DNA from: Collimonas humicola
Lineage (GTDB): Bacteria; Pseudomonadota; Gammaproteobacteria; Burkholderiales; Burkholderiaceae_D
DNA length: 64,000 nucleotides
Direction: 5' to 3'
Assembly (NCBI RefSeq): GCF_018304945.1
Contig: NZ_JAGQEE010000001.1
Span: forward strand, 1 to 64,000
Under the pieces are notes generated by a model. That model saw only the letters and a program-made list of their open reading frames with translations. It searched no databases and had not been told where the DNA came from. Of the stretch, positions 28,188-37,851 are shown piece by piece. How positions within the stretch are numbered: position 1 is the stretch's first letter; each line of letters starts with the position of its first letter. The position numbers were made by a program, and so were the translations under genes.

Positions 28188-28949
28188 TCAGGGTTTCAAG
28201 AAACCATAGCGCGCCAGCGTCGCCTGGCCGACAGGCGAGAGTACATAGGCGACGAACTTGGCAGCCATCTCGGCTTGCTTGGTATTTGCGGTGACCGCGA
28301 TCGGATAGCTCACCGGCGTTTGCGACGGCACGCGCAGGGCGACCTTCACCTTGTCCGGCATGATCGCCGCATCGGTGGAGAAAACGAAGCCGGCTTCGAC
28401 TTCGCCGCGCGCGACGTAGTCCAGGCTCTGGCGCACGTTCTGCGCCGGTACGCCCTTGGCTGCCACAGCATCCCACAGGTTAGCGTGTTCCAGCGCAGCC
28501 TTGGTGTAGCGGCCGACCGGCACCGAAGCCGGATTGCCGTAGGCGACGCGCTTCACCGCCGCCTGCGTCAGGTCTTGCAGTTGCGCGATGTGCAGCGTGC
28601 TGTCGGCTGGCACGATCAGCACGATCTGGTTGCTGGCGAAATTCTTGCGGCTGGCGGGCTGCACCGCCTTTTCCGCTTCCGCCTTGTTCATGGCTTCCTG
28701 GTCGGCCGAGGCAAACACGTCGGCTGGCGCACCCTTGATGATCTGCTGCAGCAAGACATCGGAGGCGGCGAAGTTGAGCAGCACCTTGGTGTCCGGATTC
28801 TGCGCTTCAAACGACTGTCCCAGTTCCTTGAAGGCGTTGGTCAGGCTGGCCGCGGCCGACACTACCAGGTCGGCGGCATGGGCGGCCGGCGTCAACAGGA
28901 AAAGGGGGAGGGCGCTGGCAATAGCAAGGCGTTTCAAGCGGCACAACAT
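28188..28949 (-). CDS. modA: Molybdate-binding periplasmic protein
   Basis: A 253-residue binding protein with signal peptide ending TPAAHAA. The ligand-binding block DLVVSAAASLTNAFKELG holds the Ser residues that contact the oxyanion; FAASDVLLQQI and GAPADVFASADQ follow as in ModA. It captures molybdate (or tungstate) for ModBC. AGGAGA is 8 bases upstream of ATG 28949; the longer in-frame opening upstream covers the regulator gene on the other strand and is not coding. Confidence 0.95.
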   Translation of the reverse strand: MLCRLKRLAIASALPLFLLTPAAHAADLVVSAAASLTNAFKELGQSFEAQNPDTKVLLNFAASDVLLQQIIKGAPADVFASADQEAMNKAEAEKAVQPASRKNFASNQIVLIVPADSTLHIAQLQDLTQAAVKRVAYGNPASVPVGRYTKAALEHANLWDAVAAKGVPAQNVRQSLDYVARGEVEAGFVFSTDAAIMPDKVKVALRVPSQTPVSYPIAVTANTKQAEMAAKFVAYVLSPVGQATLARYGFLKP

Positions 28950-28985
28950 CGCGGTATCTCCTGGCAGGAAGTAACAAAATGGAAA

Positions 28986-29010
28986 GCGAAATATATGGCA
29001 GGATACAGCG
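28986..29010. promoter_or_regulatory. Possible ModE-type operator upstream of modA
   Basis: GCGAAATATATGGCAGGATA and the following CAGCG form an imperfect dyad of CG-ATATA type in the modA / modE-like divergent gap, about 40 bases before modA. It loosely resembles the ModE box; the match is weak. Confidence 0.35.
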
Positions 29011-29117
29011 TGAGTCAACCTGAAAAGCGGCCTGGAGGACGCGCTGCGGCTGGCGCAATCCGGGGGTTGCCAACAAAATGCCTGTAATCTGCCGACCTCC
29101 TTGTTACAATCGCGCCT

Positions 29118-29492
29118 ATGGCAAATTCCAAATCGATACGGCTCAGAGTGTTGCAAGGCGAGACCATCGCCTTCGGTCCCGGCAAGGCGGCGCTGCTGCT
29201 GGCGATACAGCAAAGCGGTTCGATTTCCGCGGCGGCACGCGCGATCGGCATGTCTTACCGGCGCGCCTGGCTGCTGGTGGAAGCCATGAACCAGTGCTTC
29301 CGGCAGCCCTTGGTGGCGACCGCCACCGGCGGCGCCAAGGGCGGCGGGGCGCAGGTGACGGCGCTGGGGCAGGAAGTCCTGGCGCGCTATCAAGCCATGC
29401 AGGACCGGGCGGAAGCGGCGGTGGCGGCCGACATGGCGTATTTTGCGGGGCTGATGACGGCGGCCGGCAGCGGTGCTGACCTGCAAATTTAA
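29118..29492 (+). CDS. ModE-like N-terminal-domain regulator (winged helix only)
   Basis: A 124-residue protein equivalent to the DNA-binding part of ModE: LGxG-type start then LLLAIQQSGSISAAARAIGMSYRRAWLLVEAMN (helix-turn-helix, residues ~28-60) and the conserved GGAKGGGAQVTALGQEVL wing. The C-terminal molybdate-sensing MOP domains are absent. Divergent from modABC, which it most likely regulates, but without an obvious metal-binding domain. Confidence 0.88.
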   Translation: MANSKSIRLRVLQGETIAFGPGKAALLLAIQQSGSISAAARAIGMSYRRAWLLVEAMNQCFRQPLVATATGGAKGGGAQVTALGQEVLARYQAMQDRAEAAVAADMAYFAGLMTAAGSGADLQI

Positions 29493-29532
29493 GCACCGTA
29501 CTTCTCCCACGATCAACTTGCCGACACCGACC

Positions 29533-31296
29533 ATGCCCTCAAGCAGCACACTTCGCAGCACACTCCTTGCTTACCGCGTCCGCCTGCAGCGCTTGTTTCA
29601 TTTCTCTGAAAGCCATTCGATGCTGCTGTGGGCGGCCGTGGTCGGCTTCCTCGGCGCGCTGGCGACGATCCTGTTCCGCGAATGCATGTACGGCTTGCAG
29701 CAGCTGCTGACCGGGCAAAGCGGCAGTTTCGTCGCCATGGCCAAGAGCTTGCCATGGTGGATGCGGCTGCTGCTGCCGGCGGCCGGCGGCCTGGTCGCCG
29801 GCGCCATCCTGATGCTGGCCAAGCGGGTGCCGGCCAGCGCCACCTCGGATTACATGGAAGCGGTAGCAATCGGCGACGGCCATATCCCGGTGCGGCAAAG
29901 CCTGCTGCGCAGCCTGTCTTCGCTGGCGACGGTGGTGACGGGCGGTTCGATCGGGCGCGAAGGGCCGATGGTGCAGCTGGCGGCGCTGGCGGCGTCGCTG
30001 GTCGGCCGCCTCACCTATTTCAGTCCTGCACGGCTGCGCCTGCTGGTGGCGTGCGGCGCGGCGGCGGGGATTACTTCGGCCTACAACGCGCCGATCGCCG
30101 GCGCTTTTTTTGTCACCGAGATCGTGCTGGGCGCGATCGTCATGGAAAGCTTCGGCCCGGTGGTGGTGGCTTCTGTGGTTGCCAACATCACCATGCGCGG
30201 GCTGCCCGGCTACCATCCGGCCTACGAGATGCCGTCCTTCCCGCCGCTGGCCGGCATTGAGATCGTGTGGTTCGTGCTGCTGGGGATCATGGCCGGCGTC
30301 GCCGCGCCGCAATTTTTGCGCCTGCTGACGCTTTCCAAGCATGCGTTCAGCAAGACCGGCATGCCGCTGCCGCTGCGGCTGGGCGTGGGAGGCCTGCTGG
30401 TGGGCCTGATTTCGATCTGGATGCCGGAGGTCTGGGGCAACGGCTACAGCGTGGTCAATTCCCTGCTGCACACGCCATGGCTGTGGTGGAGCGTGCTGCT
30501 GGTGCTGGTGCTCAAGGTCCTGGCGACCAGCATCACCACCGGTTCAGGGGCGGTCGGCGGCATCTTCACGCCGACGCTGTTTGTCGGCGCCGCCATCGGC
30601 TATCTGTTCGGCGAGGTGCTGCACACGCTGCTGCCGGGCATGACTTCGGCGCCGTTCGCCTATGCCATGGTGGGCATGGGCGCTTTCCTGGCGGCGGCCA
30701 CCAGCGCGCCGCTGATGGCGATCCTGATGATTTTCGAGATGACCCTGAGCTACCAGGTGGTGCTGCCGCTGATGCTGTCCTGCGTGGTGGCTTACTTCGT
30801 GGCGCGCAGCATCAACGGCGCTTCCATGTACGACATCACCATCAAGCGCAACCGCGATGCGCAGGAGCGGGTGCGGCTGCGCGGCATCCATATGAGCGAG
30901 CTGATCCGGCCGGCCGACACGGTGTTGCCGCTGAACGCATCGTTTGCGGAAATCAGCGGCCTGTTCCTCAAGTATCCGGTGAAATACATCTATGTGGTCG
31001 ACCAGCGCAACCGCTATTGCGGCGTGGTGGCGCTGCAAGACATCACTTCCTGCCTGCTGGAGAAGGCCGATACCCAGGCCAAGGTGGCCGAGGATTTCGT
31101 GCGGCGCGAATTCCTGCACGTGGTGACGCCAGACATGTCGCTCGGCGATGCCTTGCAATCCTTCCTCGATCACCAGGGCGAACGGCTGCCGGTGGTGCGC
31201 AGCCATGAAGATCCGGAACTGCTGGGCGCGGTCTACAAGACCTCCTTGCTGGATGCCTATTTCCGGCTGGATCGTTCGCACGAGCTGCGCGCATGA
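29533..31296 (+). CDS. clcB: ClC-family chloride channel/antiporter with CBS domains
   Basis: A 587-residue ClC protein of the ClcB type. The anion-pathway motifs are GGSIGREGP (gating Glu) and TTGSGAVGGIFTP; around ten hydrophobic helices are present. After the membrane domain a CBS pair begins (MSELIRPADTVLPLNASFAEI; FLHVVTPDMSLGDALQSFLD), which may sense adenine nucleotides. It moves chloride across the inner membrane, with or without protons. ATG 29533 gives a normal cytoplasmic start; an in-frame upstream opening to 29473 is less likely. Confidence 0.92.
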   Translation: MPSSSTLRSTLLAYRVRLQRLFHFSESHSMLLWAAVVGFLGALATILFRECMYGLQQLLTGQSGSFVAMAKSLPWWMRLLLPAAGGLVAGAILMLAKRVPASATSDYMEAVAIGDGHIPVRQSLLRSLSSLATVVTGGSIGREGPMVQLAALAASLVGRLTYFSPARLRLLVACGAAAGITSAYNAPIAGAFFVTEIVLGAIVMESFGPVVVASVVANITMRGLPGYHPAYEMPSFPPLAGIEIVWFVLLGIMAGVAAPQFLRLLTLSKHAFSKTGMPLPLRLGVGGLLVGLISIWMPEVWGNGYSVVNSLLHTPWLWWSVLLVLVLKVLATSITTGSGAVGGIFTPTLFVGAAIGYLFGEVLHTLLPGMTSAPFAYAMVGMGAFLAAATSAPLMAILMIFEMTLSYQVVLPLMLSCVVAYFVARSINGASMYDITIKRNRDAQERVRLRGIHMSELIRPADTVLPLNASFAEISGLFLKYPVKYIYVVDQRNRYCGVVALQDITSCLLEKADTQAKVAEDFVRREFLHVVTPDMSLGDALQSFLDHQGERLPVVRSHEDPELLGAVYKTSLLDAYFRLDRSHELRA

Positions 31297-31451
31297 TTGA
31301 ATGTTGCCGGGATGCCGTTCAGCCAACATTTCACATAAGTTCACCTTGCAAGCGCTGCAGATGGCCGCACTTTGCTCTATATTGGATCCCGCACCGGCGC
31401 TTGGTACCGGTGCTGCCATTGCGCAGCCAAACTCAACCATGAGGAGCATCT

Positions 31452-31706
31452 ATGGAAATTCTGGGGACCATCATCGTGGGTTTCATCGTCGGCGTGATCG
31501 CTAAGCTGATCCATCCCGGACGCGAGAACATGGGCTTTATCGTCACCACCCTGCTGGGCATCGCCGGCTCATTCCTGGCCGGCTACGTCGGCCAGGCGCT
31601 GGGCTGGTATCACGCCGGCCAGGGCGCAGGATTCATCGGCTCCATCGTCGGCGCCTTCGTCCTGCTGGTGATCTACGGCTTTGTCAAAGGCAAGGCGGCC
31701 AGCTGA
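31452..31706 (+). CDS. GlsB/YeaQ/YmgE-family small membrane protein
   Basis: An 84-residue, Gly-rich protein with two to three membrane segments: MEILGTIIVGFIVGVIAKLI, PGRENMGFIVTTLLGIAGSF and GFIGSIVGAFVLLVIYGF. This pattern (GxIAxxIxPGRxxxG) is the transglycosylase-associated/YeaQ family, linked with stress in enterobacteria but of unknown mechanism. AGGAG is upstream of the start. The next gene overlaps by one base. Confidence 0.92.
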   Translation: MEILGTIIVGFIVGVIAKLIHPGRENMGFIVTTLLGIAGSFLAGYVGQALGWYHAGQGAGFIGSIVGAFVLLVIYGFVKGKAAS

Positions 31707-32236
31707 TGCTGGATCGCCTGCCATGGCGCAAGCCCGCCAGGCGGAGCGCGGGCGTACTGCTGCCGGCGTCCGAAACGGCGCTGCAGGCGGTGCGCCTGCG
31801 CTGCCGCCAGATGGTGGCCAAGCGGGCGCTGCTGTCGGCCGGCGCGTCCGCCTTGCCGATCATGGGGGTCGATATCGCCGTCGATATCCATTTGCTGTCG
31901 CGCCTGATCGAAGACATCAATGCAGCCTTCGGCCTGACGCCGCAGCAGATTGAAAAGCTCCAGCCCAAGCTGCGGGTAGCCACCTACAGCACCATCGTCG
32001 GCCTTGGCAGCACGCTGGTGGGAAGGGTGGTGACGCGCGAGCTGCTGCTGAAAATCCTGACCCGCAGCGGCGTCAAGGTGGTTTCCAAGAACGCCACCCG
32101 GCTGGTGCCCATCGCCGGCCAGATGGTGTCGGCGGCGATCGGCTTTTCCGCCTTCCGGGCGATCGGCAACAAGCATATCGAAGCTTGCGTCGAAGTGGCT
32201 GGGCAGATGCTGAAAATGCAAGCCGCCGGCGAGTGA
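31706..32236 (+). CDS. DUF697-like membrane-associated protein of unknown function
   Basis: A 176-residue protein starting on the stop of the YeaQ-like gene (ATG overlaps TGA), so probably translated with it. It has a basic N-terminus, an Ala-rich segment (ALLSAGASALPIMGVDIAVDI) and the C-terminal motif LVPIAGQMVSAAIGFSAF with RAIGNKHIEAC, similar to the DUF697 tail of YcjF-type GTPase-associated proteins. No enzymatic motif is visible. Role unknown, possibly envelope stress given its partner. Confidence 0.75.
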   Translation: MLDRLPWRKPARRSAGVLLPASETALQAVRLRCRQMVAKRALLSAGASALPIMGVDIAVDIHLLSRLIEDINAAFGLTPQQIEKLQPKLRVATYSTIVGLGSTLVGRVVTRELLLKILTRSGVKVVSKNATRLVPIAGQMVSAAIGFSAFRAIGNKHIEACVEVAGQMLKMQAAGE

Positions 32237-32484
32237 GTTGTTTGTCTGGCATCGGTGTTGTTTGCCGGCTGTTGCCGTACAGCTGGCGCATCCATCTCCG
32301 CCATCCCGCGCCGCAATGTTAGAATGCGGGTCGTTTGCGCTGCGGGATACTGGAAAACTGCTGCTCCCGCGCGACTTTACCGCACTTCTGCACGCCAGCC
32401 CGGCCCGCCATCGCGTTACCACATTGCGCGGCCGGCGCTTTGATGTAGAGTGTGGCAACACACTTCACCACGATAGAGTTCCCT

Positions 32485-33393
32485 ATGTTGAGTTACCGCC
32501 ATGCCTTCCATGCGGGCAATCATGCCGATGTGCTGAAGCACTTGGTCACCATCCAGCTGTTGCGCTACCTGGGCCAGAAGGACACGTCCTACATGGTCAT
32601 CGATACCCACGCCGGCGCCGGCGTGTACGCGCTGGACGGCGGCTATGCCTCGAAAAATGCCGAGTACGAGTCCGGCATCAGCCGCCTGTGGGACCGCAAG
32701 GACCTGCCGCCGGCGGCAGCCGAATATGTGGACGTCGTCAGGCAACTGAATCCGGACGGCAAGCTGCGCTATTACCCGGGTTCGCCGTACTGCGCCGATG
32801 CCGTCATGCGCGAGCAGGATCGCCTGCGCCTGTTTGAACTGCATCCGAGCGACGGCAAGATCCTGACCGACAATTTCCGCCGCCTGGAGGCCGAGCGCAA
32901 CCCGCGCGGCAGCGGCCGCGGCAAGCGCGTCATGATCCAGCTGGGCGACGGCTTCCTCGGCCTGAAAGCCTTGCTGCCGCCGCCGTCGCGCCGCGGCCTG
33001 GTGCTGATCGATCCGCCGTATGAAGTGAAAGAGGACTACCGTCACGTCAAGAACACCATCGAAGATGCGCTCACGCGTTTTTCCACCGGCACTTACGCGG
33101 TCTGGTATCCCTTGCTGAACCGCATGGAATCGCGCCAGTTGCCGGACAAGCTCAAGCGCATGAAAGCCAATGGCTGGCTGAACGTCACGCTGACGGTGAA
33201 GACACCGTCGCCGGATGGCTTCGGCTTGCACAGCAGCGGCATGTTCGTGATCAACCCGCCATGGACGCTGGAACCGATGCTGAAGGAACTGATGCCCTAT
33301 CTGGTGAAGGTGATGGGCACCGATTCCGGGGCGGGCTTTACGCTGGAATCGGGGCAGACCAAGGCGGTCGATACCGGCACCCGGCGGGTCTGA
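32485..33393 (+). CDS. rlmJ: 23S rRNA (adenine2030-N6)-methyltransferase
   Basis: A 302-residue RlmJ. The N-terminal family signature LSYRHAFHAGNHADVLKH is present, with SAM-binding YMVIDTHAGAGVY (residues ~36-48) and the catalytic N6-adenine motif DPPYE in LVLIDPPYEVKED. It methylates A2030 of 23S rRNA. ATG 32485 is chosen because RlmJ proteins begin MLSYRHAFHAG; an upstream in-frame start adds unrelated residues. Confidence 0.96.
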   Translation: MLSYRHAFHAGNHADVLKHLVTIQLLRYLGQKDTSYMVIDTHAGAGVYALDGGYASKNAEYESGISRLWDRKDLPPAAAEYVDVVRQLNPDGKLRYYPGSPYCADAVMREQDRLRLFELHPSDGKILTDNFRRLEAERNPRGSGRGKRVMIQLGDGFLGLKALLPPPSRRGLVLIDPPYEVKEDYRHVKNTIEDALTRFSTGTYAVWYPLLNRMESRQLPDKLKRMKANGWLNVTLTVKTPSPDGFGLHSSGMFVINPPWTLEPMLKELMPYLVKVMGTDSGAGFTLESGQTKAVDTGTRRV

Positions 33394-33424
33394 GCGGCCG
33401 GCGGGACCGGTCTCGATACTGCGC

Positions 33425-33913
33425 TCAGATTTCCGGCATGAATTTCAACGCGGCGCCATTCATGCAATAACGCAGGCCGGTGGGTTTCGGGCCGTCCTCG
33501 AAGACATGGCCGAGGTGGCCGCCGCAGCGGCGGCAGTGCACTTCGGTGCGGCTCATGCCGAGCGTGCTGTCGATGCGGGTGGCGACGGCGTTCGGCAGCG
33601 GCTGCCAGAAGCTGGGCCAGCCGGTGCCGCTGTCGAACTTGGTCTTGGAGGAGTAGAGCGCCAGGTCGCAGCCGGCGCAAGAATAGGTGCCGGCGTGTTT
33701 TTCATGGTCCAGCGGACTGGAAAACGGCCGCTCGGTCGCTTCCTGCCGCAAAATCGCATACTGGGTCGGGTTCAGGCGCTGCTTCCATTCGGCGTCTGTA
33801 TGCATGATTTCGTACTTCTCCGCCGCGCTGGCGCGCCAGCCCAGCGTCGCCAGCACGCTCCCCAGCAGCAGGCCGCCGCCGGTCCTGAACATCAAGGTGC
33901 GTCGGGTTGGCAT
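33425..33913 (-). CDS. msrB: Exported methionine-R-sulfoxide reductase
   Basis: A 162-residue MsrB with zinc pairs CAGC and CRRC, the motif GTGWPSFW and the catalytic Cys in RYCMNG. An N-terminal RRTLMFRTGGGLLLGS stretch looks like a Tat-type signal peptide, so the enzyme is probably periplasmic and repairs oxidised methionines (R form) in envelope proteins. Convergent with rlmJ across 31 bases. Most bacterial MsrB proteins are cytosolic, so the signal is notable. Confidence 0.94.
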   Translation of the reverse strand: MPTRRTLMFRTGGGLLLGSVLATLGWRASAAEKYEIMHTDAEWKQRLNPTQYAILRQEATERPFSSPLDHEKHAGTYSCAGCDLALYSSKTKFDSGTGWPSFWQPLPNAVATRIDSTLGMSRTEVHCRRCGGHLGHVFEDGPKPTGLRYCMNGAALKFMPEI

Positions 33914-34350
33914 GGCAATCTCTCCTTGTCTCGTCGATGGCCGGCGCAGGCCGTTCTTGCGCTATGCATATGCAGCCTGCAGTTTCGTGTTGCCTGTATT
34001 GCGTGATTCCGTGTAATCAATATACGAAGAAATCCAGCGTACGGATGCAAACAGCGCGTCTTCCCCCAGTTTGCGCCGAATTGCGCCAGTCTGCTGGTCG
34101 CTGGCACCCTGAAGGCGCCCCGAAAGCCAGGCAGAGGCAAATTGTCAAATAATGTTTCTTTTCGGGAATTTTATGGGCGTTTGCAGCATCCGCCTGTTGT
34201 CAATGCCCGTCAGCCATATAGGTGTATTGCGCAGTTTTTAAGTATCGGCTGGAAATTGGACGGATAATGCGGATCCTGTTTTAATCACGCCCGGATTTCC
34301 AGACGCAAAATGCGGGTGCGTTATCTATTTAATATGGCGTCGGCACAACA
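33914..34350. other. Divergent intergenic region upstream of TonB receptor
   Basis: About 440 bases between msrB and the receptor gene. It must contain promoters for both. A TPP riboswitch (CUGAGA core) was looked for because of the vitamin-uptake genes and not found; no other known riboswitch or clear Fur box was seen. Confidence 0.45.
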
Positions 34351-36621
34351 ATGACAACTACGAAAAGAACCTATCCAGCGGCCGGAGGCCGGGTAGCGCT
34401 GCAGACTAAAAGAAAATTGCTGATTACCCTGATTGCAGCAGCGACTGCCGGCATGGCGCATGCGCAAAGCGATCCCGAACAAAATGGCAAGCCGGCTGCC
34501 GGCGCCGGGCAGGGCGCCCAGCCGCAGAATGAAACCGCGCTGCCGACCGTAACAGTGACCGGCGCCGGTCCCGCCGCCGACAGCTATCGCAAGACCTCGG
34601 CCTCGGTCGCCAGCTTCGGCGCCGCCTCGCTGCTCGATACGCCAGCCTCGGTGTCCGTGGTTACCCGCACCCAGCTGGACGACCAGCAGGCGCGCCTGCT
34701 GAGCGACGTCGTGCGCAACGATGCTGCCGTCGGCGACAATTACACGCCGGTCGGCTACTACGAAAATTTCAGCATCCGCGGCTTTCCGCTGGACCTGGCG
34801 ACGAGCCTGCAGATCAATGGCATGAGCATCGCCGGCGAACAGAATGTCGCGCTGGAAAACAAGGAAAGCGTCGAGATCCTGAAGGGCCTGGCCGGCCTGC
34901 AAAGCGGGATGACGCCGCCCGGCGGCCTGATCAACTATGTCACCAAGCGGCCGGCCGATGTGCGTTCGATTACGCTGGAAACAGATTCGCGCGGCTCGCG
35001 CTACCTGGCCACCGACATCGGCGCCCTGTTCGGCGCGCAAAAGCAGTTCGGCCTGCGTATCAATGCCGCCCATGAGAGTCTGCATTCCTATGTCAACAAC
35101 GCGGACGGCGAGCGCAATTTCGCCGCGCTGGCGGCCGACTGGGTGATCAGCCCGCAGGCGCGCCTGCAGTTCGACGCCGAGTACCAGCACCGCGAGCAGC
35201 GCTCCGCCCCGGGCTACCAGCTGCTGGGCGGCACTGTCGTCCCGAGCAATGTGTCGCCCTCGACCTTGCTGGGCGCGCAGCCGTGGGCCAAGCCGGTCAC
35301 CATTAACTCTGTCAATCTGAACCTGCGCCTGGATCTCGACCTGGCGCCGGACTGGCGCGCTTATGTCGCGGCCAGCCGCAGCCGTGTGGTGATCGACGAC
35401 AATTCCGCGTTTCCCTATGGGCATTGTGCTATCCCCAGCACCTGCGTTGATGATGGAACGCCGCAGCGCTATTTCAGCGCGAACGGCGATTTCGATATCT
35501 ACGATTACCGCTTTCCTGACGACACCCGCCGCAACGATCAGCTACAAGCGGTGCTGCAGGGAAAACTGGATACCGGCAAGATTGGCCACGACCTGACTTT
35601 TGGCGCCAGCATGTTCCGGCGTACCGTGTCGCAGAGCGATGGCGTCAATGATCCGATCGGCAGCGATAATATTTATAACCCCAATCCGATCGTCTACGCG
35701 CCTTCGCCGTTGTCGCCGGATGCCTCCACTCTGCGCCTCGACAGCCGGCAAAAGGCGCTGTTTGCGGTCGACCGCATCAGCCTGACGCCGCAATGGCAGG
35801 TGATTGCCGGCGGCCGCCAGGTGTGGCTCAATGAACGGGCCCTGGACGCCACCGGCGCTGTGACCCGCACTACCGAGAAGTCCCTGTTCCTGCCGCAAGT
35901 CGCGCTGGTCTACAAGCCGCTGGCCGATCTCTCGCTCTACACCAGCTACAGCAAAGGCTTGACCATGGGCGGTCAGGCGCCGTTCTGGGCCGAGAATGCC
36001 TATGCCTTCCTGGCGCCGACCGTATCGCGCCAGGTCGAAGCCGGCGTCAAGTACGACTGGCGCGGCCAGCTCAGCCTGAGCGCGGCGCTGTTCCAGATGA
36101 CCAAGCCCTACGAATATCCGAAGCCGGATGAGAATGGCTATACCTACACCCAGCAAGGTACGGAAACGCACCGCGGCCTGGAGCTGAGCGCCGCCGGCCA
36201 GGTCACCCGGCAGCTGCGGCTGACCGCCAGCCTGGCCCTGATTCAGGCGCGTGCCGACGACACTGGCACGCCTGCCTACGACGGCCACCAGGCCATCAAC
36301 GTGCCGCGCTTGCGCACGGCGCTGTATGCGTCGTATGCGCTGCCGCAGGTCAGCGGCCTGAGCCTGCTCGGCGGCTGGCAGTACAGCGCCAGCAAGGCGG
36401 CTACGCGTGGAGGCGACGTCAACGTCGCCGCCTATAGCGTGTTCGATGCCGGCCTGCGCTACAAGACCAGCCTGGCCGGGCATGCTGCGGTGCTGCGCCT
36501 GAGCGTGGATAATTTGTTCGACAAGCGCTACTGGAAAGACGTCGGCGAATATTTCGGCGACAGCTACCTGCACCTGGGGGCGCCGCGCACCGCGCGGCTG
36601 TCGCTCCAGTACGACTTTTAA
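34351..36621 (+). CDS. TonB-dependent receptor, siderophore-receptor-like, in a putative vitamin uptake operon
   Basis: A 756-residue receptor with signal peptide (LLITLIAAATAGMAHAQ), plug start TPASVSVVTRTQLDDQQ (near residue 95), plug core FSIRGFPLDLATSLQINGM and a barrel ending LSLQYDF. Sequence features are those of the siderophore-receptor group, but the two following genes encode a small-molecule kinase and a PnuC-type transporter, an arrangement associated with B-vitamin (for example thiamine) uptake rather than iron. No strong ribosome binding site precedes ATG 34351; it was chosen because it gives a complete signal peptide. Confidence 0.9.
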   Translation: MTTTKRTYPAAGGRVALQTKRKLLITLIAAATAGMAHAQSDPEQNGKPAAGAGQGAQPQNETALPTVTVTGAGPAADSYRKTSASVASFGAASLLDTPASVSVVTRTQLDDQQARLLSDVVRNDAAVGDNYTPVGYYENFSIRGFPLDLATSLQINGMSIAGEQNVALENKESVEILKGLAGLQSGMTPPGGLINYVTKRPADVRSITLETDSRGSRYLATDIGALFGAQKQFGLRINAAHESLHSYVNNADGERNFAALAADWVISPQARLQFDAEYQHREQRSAPGYQLLGGTVVPSNVSPSTLLGAQPWAKPVTINSVNLNLRLDLDLAPDWRAYVAASRSRVVIDDNSAFPYGHCAIPSTCVDDGTPQRYFSANGDFDIYDYRFPDDTRRNDQLQAVLQGKLDTGKIGHDLTFGASMFRRTVSQSDGVNDPIGSDNIYNPNPIVYAPSPLSPDASTLRLDSRQKALFAVDRISLTPQWQVIAGGRQVWLNERALDATGAVTRTTEKSLFLPQVALVYKPLADLSLYTSYSKGLTMGGQAPFWAENAYAFLAPTVSRQVEAGVKYDWRGQLSLSAALFQMTKPYEYPKPDENGYTYTQQGTETHRGLELSAAGQVTRQLRLTASLALIQARADDTGTPAYDGHQAINVPRLRTALYASYALPQVSGLSLLGGWQYSASKAATRGGDVNVAAYSVFDAGLRYKTSLAGHAAVLRLSVDNLFDKRYWKDVGEYFGDSYLHLGAPRTARLSLQYDF

Positions 36622-36639
36622 GGGCGGGATGGAAGCGGC

Positions 36640-37851
36640 ATGAAGGATGCAAAACCAGACGACGTCAGCGGCCTGCCTGCCGTGCTCAGCCACGGCATGG
36701 GCATGGACGCGGTGCCGCCGAGCTGGCCCACATTGACGCTGGATGAAGTGGCCGGCCTGCTGCGCCACTACCCGCAGGCGGGCGCGGTGACGCGCCTGGA
36801 CTGGCACAGCCCGCGGCCGTTTTCCAGCGCCTGCGTGGCGGACACCGTTTCCGGCCCTCTGTTCATCAAACGCTTGCTGCGTGAGATACGGACTGTCGAC
36901 GAGCTGATGGACGAGCACCGCTTCATGGCCCATCTGCGGGCCAACGGACTGGCCGTCAGTGAAGTGCTGAGCACCGGCGACGGCAATACGGCCTATGCCG
37001 ACGGCGACTGGACTTACGAAGTGCAGCGCGTCGGGCAGGGCGTCGACCGCTACCGCGACGCCACCTCATGGACGCCTTTCCTCAGTTGCGCCGACGCCGC
37101 CGCTGCCGGCCGCGAACTGGCCCGGCTGCACCTGGCCGCGCGCGGCTATGACGCGCCGGCGCGCAGCACCAGGCTGCTCGCCTCCGGCTTTACCTTGTTG
37201 AGTGCAGAACAGCCGCAAGCAGTGCTGGAGCGCATCCAGCTTTATATTCAGCAGCGTCCGGCATTAAGCGATTATCTGGCCTCGCGCGACTGGCGCGCCG
37301 ACGTGGCGCGGGTGCTGCTGCCGTTCCACGCCCGCCTCAGCCCCTTGCTGCATGGCTTGGCGCCGTTGTGGACGCATAATGACTGGCACGCTTCCAATCT
37401 GCTGTGGCAGGCCGCCCCGGCGCCGGCTGCCGTCGAAACAGTGCTGGATTTCGGCCTGGCCGACCGCACTTGCGCGGTCTACGACCTGGCCAACGCGATT
37501 GAACGCAACCTGATCGAATGGCTGGCCTTGCCTTCGGCCAGCGGCGACCAGCGCCATCTGGTGCATATCGACCAGCTGGACGCCATGCTGGACGCCTATG
37601 AAACCGTGACGCCCTTGTCGGCCCTGGAAGCTGCGGCATTGCCGGCCATGCTGCCCTTGGTGCATATCGAGTTCGCGCTGTCCGAGCTGGCGTATTTTCA
37701 TGGCGTGCAGCATTCCGCCGACAATGCGGCGCTGGCCTACGACACTTATTTTCTCGGCCATGCGGTATGGTTCGACAGCGATGCCGGCCGCTATCTGCTC
37801 GACCATCTGCAGCGCCGCTGCGAGCGTAAAACCGAACCACAGGAGTCTTGA
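36640..37851 (+). CDS. APH/choline-kinase-fold phosphotransferase
   Basis: A 403-residue kinase of the aminoglycoside/choline/thiamine kinase superfamily. The catalytic loop LWTHNDWHASNLLW (H-x-D-x4-N type, near residue 250) and the metal site VLDFGLADR (DFG-like) are both present. It starts 18 bases after the receptor stop and its own stop overlaps the pnuC-like start. A kinase next to a facilitated transporter suggests metabolic trapping by phosphorylation of an imported vitamin. Thiamine or another vitamin precursor is the best guess; an antibiotic kinase is less likely in this context. Confidence 0.82.
   Translation: MKDAKPDDVSGLPAVLSHGMGMDAVPPSWPTLTLDEVAGLLRHYPQAGAVTRLDWHSPRPFSSACVADTVSGPLFIKRLLREIRTVDELMDEHRFMAHLRANGLAVSEVLSTGDGNTAYADGDWTYEVQRVGQGVDRYRDATSWTPFLSCADAAAAGRELARLHLAARGYDAPARSTRLLASGFTLLSAEQPQAVLERIQLYIQQRPALSDYLASRDWRADVARVLLPFHARLSPLLHGLAPLWTHNDWHASNLLWQAAPAPAAVETVLDFGLADRTCAVYDLANAIERNLIEWLALPSASGDQRHLVHIDQLDAMLDAYETVTPLSALEAAALPAMLPLVHIEFALSELAYFHGVQHSADNAALAYDTYFLGHAVWFDSDAGRYLLDHLQRRCERKTEPQES

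Noticed and set aside
33914-34350. TPP riboswitch upstream of the putative vitamin receptor
   Set aside because: No CUGAGA core or matching stem was found in the region.
34351-36621. Siderophore uptake gene linked to the NRPS end at 1-1394
   Set aside because: The receptor is over 30 kb away and its operon partners are a kinase and a PnuC-type transporter, which argue for vitamin uptake.
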